Shown in pieces: positions 1 through 11,800 of a stretch of 64,000 bases of DNA (positions are counted from its first letter, which is position 1; every line of letters begins with the position of its first letter). Below the pieces are notes generated by a model, which saw only the letters and a program-made list of their open reading frames with translations, was not told where the DNA came from and made no database searches. The stretch covers positions 1,054,001-1,118,000 of the forward strand of contig CATNEN010000038.1 of NCBI GenBank assembly GCA_950097015.1, read 5' to 3'. The translations under genes were made by a program, and so were the position numbers. This DNA is from Macrostomum hystrix (Eukaryota > Platyhelminthes > Macrostomidae).

Positions 1-290
1 AGACCATTCCTCAAGGAAACTCCTACTGAGACGATTCCTCACAGAAACTCTCCTACTGAGACGATTCCTCACAGAAACTGTCTAATTGAGACCATTCCTC
101 AAGGAAACTCTCCTACTGAGACGATTCCTCACAGAAACTGTCTAATTGAGACCATTCCTCAAGGAAACTCTCCTACTGAGACGATTCCTCAAAGAAACTC
201 TCCAACTGAGACGATTCCTCAAAGAAACTGTCTAATTGAGACGATTCCTCAAGGAAACTCTTTAACTGAAACGATTCCATAAATAAAGTC
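1..290. repeat. Minisatellite, ~30/60-bp unit
   Basis: Tandem units of about 30 bp built on GAGACGATTCCTCA plus AGAAACTCTCC or AGAAACTGTCT, alternating so that a 60-bp period is also visible. The array enters from the left edge of the window and decays after about 290. No gene is seen in it. Confidence 0.9.
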
Positions 291-332
291 TTCAAATGAG
301 TGAATCCTTTTTTTATATTTTCCTTTGGTAAG

Positions 333-640
333 TTCTGGTGGTCGGTGGCAGAGCGGCTAACGCGTTTGCCTCTCGCACCACGGTTCTAAGTTCGATTCCG
401 CGGCGAGGCCACATATATTTGGGGCGCAGCCGCGGAGAGAAGGCTTGGGGGGCTTGTCGTGCAATTTACGCTGTCGAGGGCCGACCTCCAAAGCACAGTG
501 AAAGTGTACACTGCCTGACGATAAGAAAGTGAAATGTGCAGAATTGCCTCCTCGCTGGCTGCAGGTCTAGTGGCATCAAATGATGTGCCATTGCCCGCTG
601 CCCTCCTGTTAGTATTATTATATTTTTTATTTATTATAAT
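333..640 (+). mobile_element. tRNA-derived SINE, family A, near full length
   Basis: The head carries a pol III A-box-like GTGGCAGAGCGGCTAACGCG and a B box GTTCGATTCC, followed by an unrelated body and a tail with GAATTGCCTCCTCGCTGGCT that ends in TATTATTA-type repeats and an AT-rich stretch. The same head recurs inverted at about 12085-12212, the same tail inverted at about 27800-27890, and body plus tail at about 24320-24525. This makes it a dispersed family rather than a tRNA gene. The acceptor stem does not pair well, which also argues against a functional tRNA. Confidence 0.75.
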
Positions 641-1352
641 TGGAAGAGACCAAATGACGTGAGGCTGCATCTTGGACAGTAAATCGGTGAGGATCGAAAG
701 CTAAAGTTTCAGAAAGGGTGCAGCATGAAATAAAAAAAAATATTCCAGGTAGGAAAATGGCTCTGATTGCTGCTTCCGAGCCCAATGAAATTCTGTGCAC
801 GCCTGTGATATCCTCTTACTGTAGGCCATGGCTGCCGCTAATCAGCGGACTCGCATTCAGCTGCTTGATTCCTTTGAGCTGCCTAATCAGCGCTGAGATG
901 AGCTCGAGAATTTATTTTTAATCAGCACTGGCCCAGCTCAAATTGCCACCTCAATCTCGCCCAGGTGTTCTCGCATAACGGGGGAAGCCCCACGTTAAAT
1001 TGAAAGCAAAATGCGTTACAAGCCGGATGCAGCGGAAGGACTGGGGTCTGGTAAAATTAATCTGTGCGGACAGGCGGAAAGACCAGATTTTCTTGTGAGA
1101 GAAAGTGAACTGACGTTCTGCTAAACAGTACGGTCGGAAGAGAGAAGATGGAAAAAAAGTAGAAAATTATACGACTCGGTACTTTAAAAAAAGCACGACA
1201 GAAACTGATTTTAAATTAGTAATAGGAGTCAGTCGATAAGGAATCAGGCTAAAGTACTTTTGGCAATCTCTTTCAGTGCTGTTTGCTAGTCTATTTTTTC
1301 AAAATGCCAAGGCTGAGCATTTTCCCGAAAATGTCTCTCATCGTGGCTTTCA
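641..1352. other. Gene-free spacer
   Basis: No splice-bounded coding exon or recognisable protein is visible. Short open frames such as 718-921 have no family resemblance. The sequence is of mixed composition with A-rich patches. Confidence 0.6.
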
Positions 1353-1400
1353 GATGTTCAGTCCATGGACTGGGGGGTGAACTGAATGAAGCAATAGGGC
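1353..1400 (-). mobile_element. SINE family B fragment, split by the LINE
   Basis: It contains the palindrome CAGTCCATGGACTG followed by a G run and TGAACTGAA. These same blocks lie in other family B copies (7175-7390 and 56765-56990). The copy is internally deleted compared with those. It is interrupted at 1400/4278 by the LINE insertion, and its sequence resumes at 4291. Confidence 0.6.
1388..1400. repeat. LINE target-site duplication, left copy
   Basis: GAAGCAATAGGGC occurs here and again, perfectly, at 4278-4290, flanking the LINE exactly. Confidence 0.9.
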
Positions 1401-4277
1401 TGGTGGAACCCAGCGCTTGGAACCCTCCGGCGCAAGGCCAAATCCCTCCAGCGGATTGCGCGAAAAAGCAATTGGACCCAGCTGACCTGGCCGCCTACCA
1501 GAATGCGATTCGCGACTTTAAGCGTGACACCAGGAAAGCGAAGTCCGAAAAGTGGCGCCAATACTGCGCCGAGCTGGAGGGGCGCTCGCCCAACCTCTTG
1601 CGTTTTAAAAGCGCTCACTCTTGACAAAATTTCGAAGCTCTCAGTGATCAAAAGACCGGACGGCCGGTTTGCTGAGAATCCTGGCGAATCGCTGGACATC
1701 ATGCTCGCCAGCGCTTTCCCCCGGACCGCGCCGCTTCAGGACCCGCCGGACCACACTCCGGGTGGACACATCCTTGCGACCACCATTATCACTAGAGAAC
1801 GGACAGCTCGCGCTGCTAATTCCTTCTCGCCTTTTAAGTCGCCTGGACCTGACAACATTTACCCCGTCTTCCTACATAAAGCGGTGAAAAATGACAGGTT
1901 CCTCGGCCTCCTCTGCAACCTGTTCAAGGCCTGCATCACCCTCGGGTACGTGCACAGCAGGTCTTGGCAGGAAGCCACCATCGTCTTCATCCCCAAGCCT
2001 GGGAAGGGAGACTACCATTCCGCCAAAGCCTTCCGCCCCATCAGCTTAACATCTTTCTTTCTTAAGCTGCTTGAAAGGCTTGTTCTTTGGCGCGTCCTTC
2101 ACGTTGAGCTGAGGGACTCCCCGCTCTCCGCCAACCAGCACGCCTTTCGATCCGGAAGCTCCATCGAAAGTGCTCTGCATGCCATTGTCGACAAGCTGGA
2201 GCGCGCCGTGCTTGGCACCGGTTTTGCTCTCTCGCTTTTCCTCGACATTGATGGTGCCTTCGACAATGTGCTCTTCGGAGCCTTTAGGCGAGCCCTGGAA
2301 CGCCGGGCTACTCACGAGCACCTCACCCGCTGGATCATGTATGTGATCTCTCACCGAACTGCCACCTCGCACCTGCTTGGCCACTCCCGTTCTGTGAGAG
2401 TCCAGAATGGAGGCCCGCAGGGTGGCGTTCTCAGTCCGATCCTTTGGAACCTTGTCATGGACGAGCTGCTCTGCAGCCCTGACCCGGACCCGGTCCAAAA
2501 AATCGGCTATGCTGACGACGTCACCCCACCGTGGCCGGACCGTCTCCCCCGGTCCTTAGAGACCTCTTGCAAGCTTTCATCCACCGGCCGAGCGCTGGGC
2601 TCATAGCTGCGGCCTCAAACTGTCTGAGTCCAAGACCATCGCCATTATGCTCACCAGCAAGCGAAACTGGAGGATTGAGCCTCTCCTTCTCTATGACAAA
2701 CCCTCGGTGTCATCCTCGACCACAGGTTGAGCTGGACACCTCACGTCAAATTAAAAACTCGCAAAGCTCTTGCGACGCTCGCGCAGATCCGCAGGTCCTT
2801 CGGTGCTACCTGGGGCCGTCTCTGGTGGACTTACACTACCATTGTAAGACCGGCCATCTCTTTTGCCGGCTTCATCTGGAATAGTGCCCTGGAGACCAAA
2901 GGGGTCCTGGAGGCCCTAAACAAGGTGCAGGGCCGTGCTTGTCGAGCCATCATGAGTGCGGCACCCTCCACTCCCTTCGCTGGCATGAATGCCTTCCTGG
3001 ACCTTCCCCCTTTAGATCTTTTTATCAAGGGGGAAGTGATGAAGACGGCTCGTCGTCTTCTGGACGCGGGCGTCTCCATCCGGAAGCAACTTGCCTTCAG
3101 CAAGCGGAACCTCCAGCCCCACGGCGACCTCAGCCTACGGGACCTGGACGCAGCAGGAGGTCTCAAAATTCACTCAGACGGAATCCCGTCGACGCTGTGC
3201 CCACCGCTCAAATTCAAAACCAGCATTCCGCCTCGCCAGGTGACCACGGCCAACCCCGTGAAATTCACTGCTTCACCGACGGTTCGCAAATCAACTCGGT
3301 CTCTGGTTTCGGCTACTGCATTATGTCCGGAGGGAAAACTGTGGCGACTTCTCCCAGCACACCGGCATAAACTCTACCGTTTTCCAGAACGAAGTTCTCG
3401 CCATCAGCTCCTGCGCCCTGGAGCTGATCAACCAAAATGTCCACGGAGCAGAAATCTTCCTCCACTCGGACAGCCAGGCGGCGATCCATGCCCTTGGACG
3501 CACGCACACCTGCTCGCGCACAGTCCTCGACTGCGTCGCGCAACTCAACCGCTTAGGGACCCACAACAAGGTGTCCCTAAGGTGGATTCCAGAGCACTCT
3601 GGCCACCCTGGTAACGAATTGGCCGACAGCCTCGCCAAGGCCGGTTCGACGGGTTCGCTTTTTGACCCCGTGCCTGCGGTCTCCACCCCTACCGCCGTCG
3701 TCAACACTCGGATTAACCAGTGGGTGGCCTCAAAGCACAAGGACAGATGGATCAATACCGCCGATTGTCGGCAGTCTCGCGCTGCTGTCCCTTGTCCCTC
3801 CACTGCCCTTCGCATTGCCTTGCTTGGACTTAACCGCAGGGACATCAGGGCAGTCACCATGGCCCTCACTGGCCACGGCTGTTTCGCTAGGCACCGCTTC
3901 CGGCAAGGCAAAATCCGCAGTGAGGAGTGCCCCTTCAGCCTCCCTATGTTGAGGATGCAGAGCATTTTATTTGCGACTGCCCCGCCGTCACTCAGGACAG
4001 GCTCACCTATCTCGGCCCAAACCCGGATCTCCCCGACGTTTTCAGGCCTGAGAACATCTGCCAGCTCATCCGTTACCTAAGGGCCACCGGGCGAGCAACT
4101 CTCCACCTCCTGGACTCTCTGGAGGAGGACCGCGCTGCGGACGCCGGCATCACCGGATCCCCTGCGCGACACCGCAGCTTTAGTTGCCCGTGGTCGCCAG
4201 GGGCTAGCGGAATGGGCGAAAATGCCTCCCCGCTGCGTCCGAAGGATGCCCCCTGCAGCTAAGTCAAGTCAAGTCAA
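1401..4277 (+). mobile_element. 5'-truncated, degenerate non-LTR retrotransposon (I-superfamily-like)
   Basis: The reading passes through at least three frames, so this is a dead copy. In order it shows a basic linker (about 1401-1620), reverse transcriptase (about 1620-2530: FLDIDGAFDN with the first catalytic Asp, GGPQGGVLSP, and YADD near 2508-2519), a thumb region (about 2720-3060), and RNase H (about 3270-3640: FTDGS, NEV, HSDS and GNELAD supplying the D-E-D-D residues). A Cys/His knuckle (ECPFC-type start, then HFICDC) follows at about 3925-3990. A C-terminal RNase H is typical of the I and related clades. The N-terminal endonuclease is absent, as expected of 5' truncation. The 3' end is GTCAA repeated three times, and 13-bp target duplications flank the whole. 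Frameshifts lie near 1610, 2525, 2720, 3110-3360 and 3930. The exact clade cannot be decided by eye. Confidence 0.9.
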
Positions 4278-4290
4278 GAAGCAATAGGGC
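4278..4290. repeat. LINE target-site duplication, right copy
   Basis: Perfect 13-bp match to 1388-1400, directly after the GTCAA-repeat tail of the LINE. Confidence 0.9.
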
Positions 4291-5192
4291 ATTAATACTA
4301 TTGCTGAAGGACAGAAATTGTTTCCATTGAAAGTCCCCGCTGCAAACTATTAGTAATTTACAGAAATCCAATGGACCTGTGGACCAATATGAACTCAGGT
4401 CACAGTGTTGCTTTTCTTTGAACTCGAACATGGAAAGCAAGGCCGGTTGTAAGTTCAACGCGAGTTTGAGCTGCAGTGCTCAACTCTCATCTCCGCCTAG
4501 GCCTAGTCCCTCTGCCCGTCCCATTTGTTACCGCAGTGACACACATGCAAACTGGCTTTGAGTTTAAGGATTCGAGCTTAGCAACTAAACGAGGAGAGGG
4601 AATCCGAGGGTAAATGAGCAGAGCTAGTTCTCATTGGCTGAGCTGAGCAGACTCAGCCGAAAGCCTGAAGGCAGAATAAGAAAAGCATCGCCCCTAGCAG
4701 AAGGAGGAAATCAGGCGAGTCAGTGCTTTCCCCTGCCTCATTTCCTTACCTTTGCGAATTAGTTTCCACGCGTTGGCGCGAACCATAGCATGCATGAGAC
4801 TGAGCAGCCCGAGCTGCAGACACTTTGCTAATTTTCTTGCCCCTGTCCGCGGCCTCTCCCGCCTGCTGTTGTCCCTTCAAATAAGTGAACGGCACTGATT
4901 TTCTGAGGAAGATTATCCCAGACTCCTCAAGCGAGCCGCATCTTGACTGAGTTTTATCAATTAAAGGCAAGACTGCCAGCTGCATTTGGCCTGTAATCAA
5001 ACAGCTGCAACAATGACTGGCGAACTGACTGCAGATCCTCGGCTGCGTTGACTTCTGACAGCTCGCGTGGCTAAGTCGAAACAAACTCCAGCTCAACTTC
5101 TGGTGAGTGTGGCGCCGTGACAAGTTGAGAATTTTTAATCAATTATTCTAAGAAAAAATTGGTCCTACACAATAATAGACTGCATATATTGG
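4291..5192. other. Gene-free spacer upstream of PDE1
   Basis: No coding exon is convincing. A 125-codon open frame on the minus strand (4746-5123) has low-complexity, Ser/Gln-rich content and no family resemblance. The PDE1 promoter or an untranslated first exon may lie here, but no motif fixes it. Confidence 0.5.
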
Positions 5193-5760
5193 TTATTCCT
5201 CGATGGATTGCTAGTCTATTCCCATCTTGGAATAGAATGGATTGCTAGTCTATTTCCATCTTGGAATAAAATCGATTGCTAGTCTATTTCCATCTTGGAA
5301 TAGAATGGATTGCTAGTCTATTTCCATCTTGGAATAGAATGGATTGCTAGTCTATTTCCATCTTGGAATAGAATGGATTGCTAGTCTATTTCCATCTTGG
5401 AATAGAATGGATTGCTAGTCTATTTCCATCTTGGAATAGAATGGATTGCTAGTCTATTTCCATCTTGGAATAGAATGGATTGCTAGTCTATTTCCATCTT
5501 GGAATAGAATGGATTGCTAGTCTATTTCCATCTTGGAATAGAATGGATTGCTAGTCTATTTCCATCTTGGAATAGAATGGATTGCTAGTCTATTTCCATC
5601 TTGGAATAGAATGGATTGCTAGTCTATTTCCATCTTGGAATAGAATGGATTGCTAGTCTATTTCCATCTTGGAATAGAATGGATTGCTAGTCTATTTCCA
5701 TCTTGGAATAGAATGGATTGCTAGTCTATTTCCATCTTGGAATAGAATGGATTGCTAGTC
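5193..5760. repeat. Minisatellite, 34-bp unit, ~16 copies
   Basis: Nearly perfect 34-bp units containing GGATTGCTAGTCTATTTCCA and CTTGGAATAGAAT. They lie directly upstream of the first PDE1 coding exon. The same motif occurs in degraded form within a PDE1 intron at about 13175-13245 and in part near 1285. Homogeneous copies suggest recent amplification. Confidence 0.95.
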
Positions 5761-5825
5761 TTATTAAGATTCGAAAGGAAAAAGCTTTTTATTCTCAGGT
5801 GAGTTCGCTCTCATCGGCAAGCCAG

Positions 5826-8800
5826 ATGGGCAGCTGCATGGCCACATCAGTGGGGGCGACCTCAGCAGCCACTGCGGAGTCCGGAGCTCCGGTCTACTCA
5901 GCCACAGTCCGGCCCATGCCTCCGAGGGCCGCCAGCAATGGCGACTCGTCAACAATGCCGCCGCCCCTGCCGCCACCGGTTCAACACGTCCGCATCCTCG
6001 AGGTGAAGCCGGTTGTGCACGGCCAGCAGCGAAACGATGACAGCGCCAACGACGACGATGGTGGGCGACACCGGAGGCAACCGAATGGCAACGCCGTGAA
6101 ACCCGCGATTGAAAATGGCGAATCTGGTAATGCCCGGAAAAACTACAATAACAAAGTTCATTCAGTTTGTGTCTAGAACCACTAGGAGTAGATAAATGTA
6201 AAACTGCGTTTCTAAGAAACGAAAATGAGTTTCAAAGAAAATTAACTGCGTTTCTAAGAAAATGGATTGCGTTGTAAATGATCTGATGTAAATGTAAAAA
6301 TGTGAAAATGAGTGTCTTTTTTGGCGAAGACAAGCCACTTAAAGTGTTATCTAAGCGGCAATCTACTTCTTGGTTCTCTTTTGTCTATTGATTGACTAAG
6401 ATAAGAAGAAACCTTTTTTTCGACTCTTTTAGATCACTTCCAGCTGGAAGACATCGAAGCCGACTGCCTGGATGATGACGGCGAAGAGAGGCCTGCTGAG
6501 CGTGAGAAGATTTTATGCATTGCATTGTGGGTTAAACAGTGCTATTGCGAAGTTTGCATTTAAAATCTCACATTCCATTCTAGCCGAGCCCATTAGCACA
6601 CTGATGTACAACAGTCTGCGCAAGGCGTCCAGCACCCAGTACGCTGAGAGCGAAGTTGAAATCGAAAAAATGCCTTCGGCTGGAACGCCGGAAGCTAGCT
6701 ACACATGCTCAGTGCGGTGAGGGCCTCCTTCGCGCTGATTGGCTGCGGCCGGCTTTGACTTTTCTCTCTTCCCCCCCATCATTATGGGGTGGTGGGCTCA
6801 ATGTACAGTTGACAGAAGTGAATGTACATAATCTGTGCCGTGGGTCCTACTCCTGCACAATCAACTTGCACTGGCTATTTTTCAATTATACGAGCTATTT
6901 ACGACATTTTCAATTTTTCTTTAACTGAACTTGTTATCGGCATGCCACTAATCGCAGATTGAAGAAAGTTGCCAAACTGGTCGAAGAGGACGCGATCAGC
7001 AAGCTGTTGCTGGTGAAGAATCTGCAATACGCTGTTCAAGTTTTGGAGGCTGTCTACATTGAGGAGACAAAGTGAGTTCGGCAATTTGGACACTATTTGG
7101 CGCCACTTAAAATGTAAATAAAGTTGGATTACGACCAGGAATTAGTTTACGATAGTCAGGCAATATTTTGTCGTCGATAGCATAGCCGCTGCGATAGCGG
7201 GGCACATCTGTTCAGTCCATGGACTGAACCAGCTGATGTTGGCACCAATTTAACAGCTGGCTGAACTGAATGAATGCAGATTTTAAAGCCCATAAATTGT
7301 ACCAATAAAGTCGGGATTCGAACCCCCGACCTTTAATTCATGAGTCCGGCGATCTAAATGAAAGGCTAGAGCACCCACTCTGAGTTATAAAAATACTTCT
7401 TAATAATAAATCCGGAAAAATCCTATTTTTTCGCGAAAAATTGCAAGTTTCAGCGCGAATTTGAAATTTATCGTTACAATTTTCGTCGGAGAAAGAAATG
7501 TTTCAAGTATTGTGGAAAAGTTGTCATTTTTGCACCCAGACGTCTCTGCAACGAAGACGACGACCTTCCGACGGTATCGCCTGCCGATGTGCCCAATGAG
7601 GTCCGCGACTGGCTCGCGTCGACATTCACCCGCTCGCATTCGTCTCTGCAGCAGAACAAGGAGAACAAGCCGAGATTTCGCAGCGTGGCTAACGCAATTC
7701 GAGCAGGAATCATGGTGGAACGGTGCGTCATTGTTTTCTAGCAGGTGTCAAACAGGAGATTTGCTAGGTGTTAGTCTTCAAGTATTATTAACGAATGAAT
7801 TTCCTATTTAGAATCTACCGCCGTCTGTCAAGTGCCAGCAGCATCACAGTGCCACCCAATGTTGTCATTATGCTGAAGGTGAAGTTAAATATTCTCCCCT
7901 GAACTTTTCATAGAATTTTTCGAATTGAAACTTGAAGCCAAAAGCCTGAAGCTTGATCTCCCCTGAAGCTTGATCTCCCCTGAAGCTTGATCTCCCCTGA
8001 AGCTTGATCTCCCCTGAAGCTTGATCTCCCCTGAAGCTTGATCTCCCCTGAAGCTGGATCTCCACTGAAGCTTGATCTCCCCTGAAGCTGGATCTCCCCT
8101 GAAGCTTGATCTCCCCTGAAGCTGGATCTCCCCTGAAGCTGGATCTCCCCTGAAGCTGGATCTCCCCTGAAGCTGGATCTCCCCTGAATATGGATCTCCA
8201 CTGAAGCTTGATCCCTCCAGAAGCTTGATCCCTCCAGAAGCTTGATCCCTACAGAAGCTTGATCTCCACTGAAGCTTGATCCCTCCAGAAGCTTGATCTC
8301 CCCTGAAGCTTGATCTCCCCTGAAGCTGGATCTCCCCTGAAGCTGGATCTCCCCTGAAGCTGGATCTCCCCTGAAACTGGATCTCCCCTGAAGCTGGATC
8401 TCCCCTGAAGCTGGATCTCCCCTGAAACTGGATCTCCACTGAAGCTTGATCTCCCCTGAAGCTGGATCTCCCCTGAAACTGGATCTCCCCTGAAGCTGGA
8501 TCTCCCCTGAAGCTGGATCTCCCCTGAAGCTTGATCTCCCCTGAAGCTGGATCTCCCCTGAAGCTGGATCTCCCCTGAAGCTTGATCTCCCCTGAAGCTA
8601 GATCTCCCCTGAAGCTGGATCTCCCCTGAAACTGGATCTCCCCTGAAGCTGGATCTCCCCTGAAGCTGGATCTCCCCTGAATATGGATCTCCACTGAAGC
8701 TTGATACCTCCAGAAGCTTGATCCCTCCAGAAGCTTGATCCCTCCAGAAGCTTGATCCCTACAGAAGCTTGATCTCCACTGAAGCTGGATCTCCCCTGAA

Positions 8801-11800
8801 GCTGGATCTCCCCTGAAGCTGGATCTCCCCTGAAGCTGGATCTCCCCTGAAGCTTGATCTCCCCTGAAGCTAGATCTCCCCTGAAGCTGGATCTCCCCTG
8901 AAACTGGATCTCCCCTGAAGCTGGATCTCCCCTGAAGCTGGATCTCCCCTGAATATGGATCTCCACTGAAGCTTGATACCTCCAGAAGCTTGATCCCTCC
9001 AGAAGCTTGATCCCTCCAGAAGCTTGATCCCTACAGAAGCTTGATCTCCACTGAAGCTGGATCTCCCCTGAAGCTGGATCTCCCCTGAAGCTGGATCTCC
9101 CCTGAAACTGGATCTCCCCTGAAGCTGGATCTCTCCTGAAGCTTGATCTCCCCTGAAGCTGGATCTCCCCTGAAGCTGGATCTCCCCTGAAGCTGGATCT
9201 CCCCTGAAGCTGGATCTCCCCTGAAGCTAGATCTCCCCTGAAGCTGGATCTCCCTTGAAACTGGATCTCCCCTGAAGCTGGATCTCCCCTGAAGCTGGAT
9301 CTCCCCTGAATATGGATCTCCACTGAAGCTTGATACCTCCAGAAGCTTGATCCCTCCAGAAGCTTGATCCCTCCAGAAGCTTGATCCCTCCAGAAGCTTG
9401 ATCCCTACAGAAGCTTGATCTCCACTGAAGCTTGATCTCCCCTGAAGCTGGATCTCCCCTGAAACTGGATCTCCCCTGAAGCTGGATCTCCCCTGAAGCT
9501 GGATCTCCCCTGAAACTGGATCTCCACTGAAGCTTGATCTCCCCTGAAGCTGGATCTCCCCTGAAGCTGGATCTCCCCTGAAGCTGGATCTCCCCTGAAG
9601 CTTGATCTCCCCTGAAGCTGGATCTCCCCTAAATCTTGATCTCCCCTGAATATGGATCTCCACTGAAGCTTGATACCTCCAGAAGCTTGATCCCTCCAGA
9701 AGCTTGATCCCTACAGAAGCTTGATCTCCACTGAAGCTTGATCCCTACAGAAGCTGGATCTCCCCTGAATATGGATCTCCACTGAAGCTTGATACCTCCA
9801 GAAGCTTGATCCCTCCAGAAGCTTGATCCCTCCAGAAGCTTGATCCCTACAGAAGCTTGATCTCCACTGAAGCTGGATCTCCCCTGAAGCTGGATCTCCC
9901 CTGAAGCTGGATCTCCCCTGAAGCTGGATCTCCCCTGAAGCTTGATCTCCCCTGAAGCTAGATCTCCCCCTGAAGCTGGATCTCCCCTGAAACTGGATCT
10001 CCCCTGAAGCTGGATCTCCCCTGAAGCTGGATCTCCCCTGAATATGGATCTCCACTGAAGCTTGATACCTCCAGAAGCTTGATCCCTCCAGAAGCTTGAT
10101 CCCTCCAGAAGCTTGATCCCTACAGAAGCTTGATCTCCACTGAAGCTGGATCTCCCCTGAAGCTGGATCTCCCCTGAAGCTGGATCTCCCCTGAAACTGG
10201 ATCTCCCCTGAAGCTGGATCTCTCCTGAAGCTTGATCTCCCCTGAAGCTGGATCTCCCCTGAAGCTGGATCTCCCCTGAAGCTGGATCTCCCCTGAAGCT
10301 GGATCTCCCCTGAAGCTAGATCTCCCCTGAAGCTGGATCTCCCCTGAAACTGGATCTCCCCTGAAGCTGGATCTCCCCTGAAGCTGGATCTCCCCTGAAT
10401 ATGGATCTCCACTGAAGCTTGATACCTCCAGAAGCTTGATCCCTCCAGAAGCTTGATCCCTCCAGAAGCTTGATCCCTCCAGAAGCTTGATCCCTACAGA
10501 AGCTTGATCTCCACTGAAGCTTGATCTCCCCTGAAGCTGGATCTCCCCTGAAACTGGATCTCCCCTGAAGCTGGATCTCCCCTGAAGCTGGATCTCCCCT
10601 GAAACTGGATCTCCACTGAAGCTTGATCTCCCCTGAAGCTGGATCTCCCCTGAAGCTGGATCTCCCCTGAAGCTGGATCTCCCCTGAAGCTTGATCTCCC
10701 CTGAAGCTGGATCTCCCCTAAATCTTGATCTCCCCTGAATATGGATCTCCACTGAAGCTTGATACCTCCAGAAGCTTGATCCCTCCAGAAGCTTGATCCC
10801 TACAGAAGCTTGATCTCCACTGAAGCTTGATCCCTACAGAAGCTTGATCTCCCCTGAAGTTTGATCTCCCCTGAAGCTTGATCTCCTCTGAAGCTGGATC
10901 TCCCCTAAATCTTGATCTCCCCTGAATATGGATCTCCACTGAAGCTTGGTCCCTTCAGAAGCTTGATCTCCCCTGAAGCTGGATCTCCCCTGAAGCTGGA
11001 TCTCCCCTGAAGCTTGATACCTGCAGAAGCTTGATCCCTCCAGAAGCTTGATCCCTCCAGAAGCTTGATCTCCCCTGAAGCTTGATCTCCCCAGAAGCTT
11101 GGTCTCCCCTGAAGCTTGATCTCCCCTGAAGCTTGATCCCTCCAGAAGCTTGATCCCCATAAAGCAGCTCTGACTCCGAACCTTTGACTTCTAATTTCAA
11201 ATCTTGACACGATGCTCCCGATCGAAGTGTTCAAACAAAAAAATCTCGCATTCAAACTCATACAGGCTGGTCTGGACACTTGGGCGTTCGACATTTTTGA
11301 ATTAAACGATGCGGCCGACAATCACGCCCTAAAGTACATTGGAGCCGAACTGCTGCACAAGTACAATTTGATTAGCAAGTTCAAGGTTTGTACTAGCCAG
11401 TCAGGTGGCCGCTATTTTTAGAAAATATCTTCCCTAAATTGATCACGTGACTGATCCCAGCCAATCAACAGTCTGTACTAAATTCTTTCACATTTAAAAA
11501 GATCAACCCGTCGACACTGGACAATTTCCTGCTGAAATGCGAGGAAGGCTACAGCAAGTGGAACAACCCGTACCACAACCTGCTGCATGGAGCCGATGTT
11601 GCCCAGACCTGTCACTACATCATGCACGAGTCGAGACTTGTGGTATGGGCTGGTGCTGCGTTTTAGAGATGACCGCTGAAGATTTTCAGCAGTAGACTAG
11701 AAATGCAGATGCATTGATTGCACAGGGGCAATCTAGACAGCGACTATAAGAAAATAACCATGTACATTCGATATGTACACATAACCATGTACATTCTAAA

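Noticed and set aside
338-420. Functional tRNA gene (Ser/Leu-like)
   Set aside because: A and B boxes are present but arms do not pair properly, and the same head with the same non-tRNA body recurs elsewhere, so it is a SINE head.
7310-7390. Functional tRNA gene on the minus strand
   Set aside because: B box is good, but the anticodon and acceptor arms are poor and the SINE body follows directly.
7885-11160. Long minus-strand open frames (up to 269 codons) of GRSSFRGDPASGEI-type repeats
   Set aside because: The 17-bp unit is stop-free on that strand and the frames rotate through all phases. The array lies inside a PDE1 intron bounded by conserved exons.
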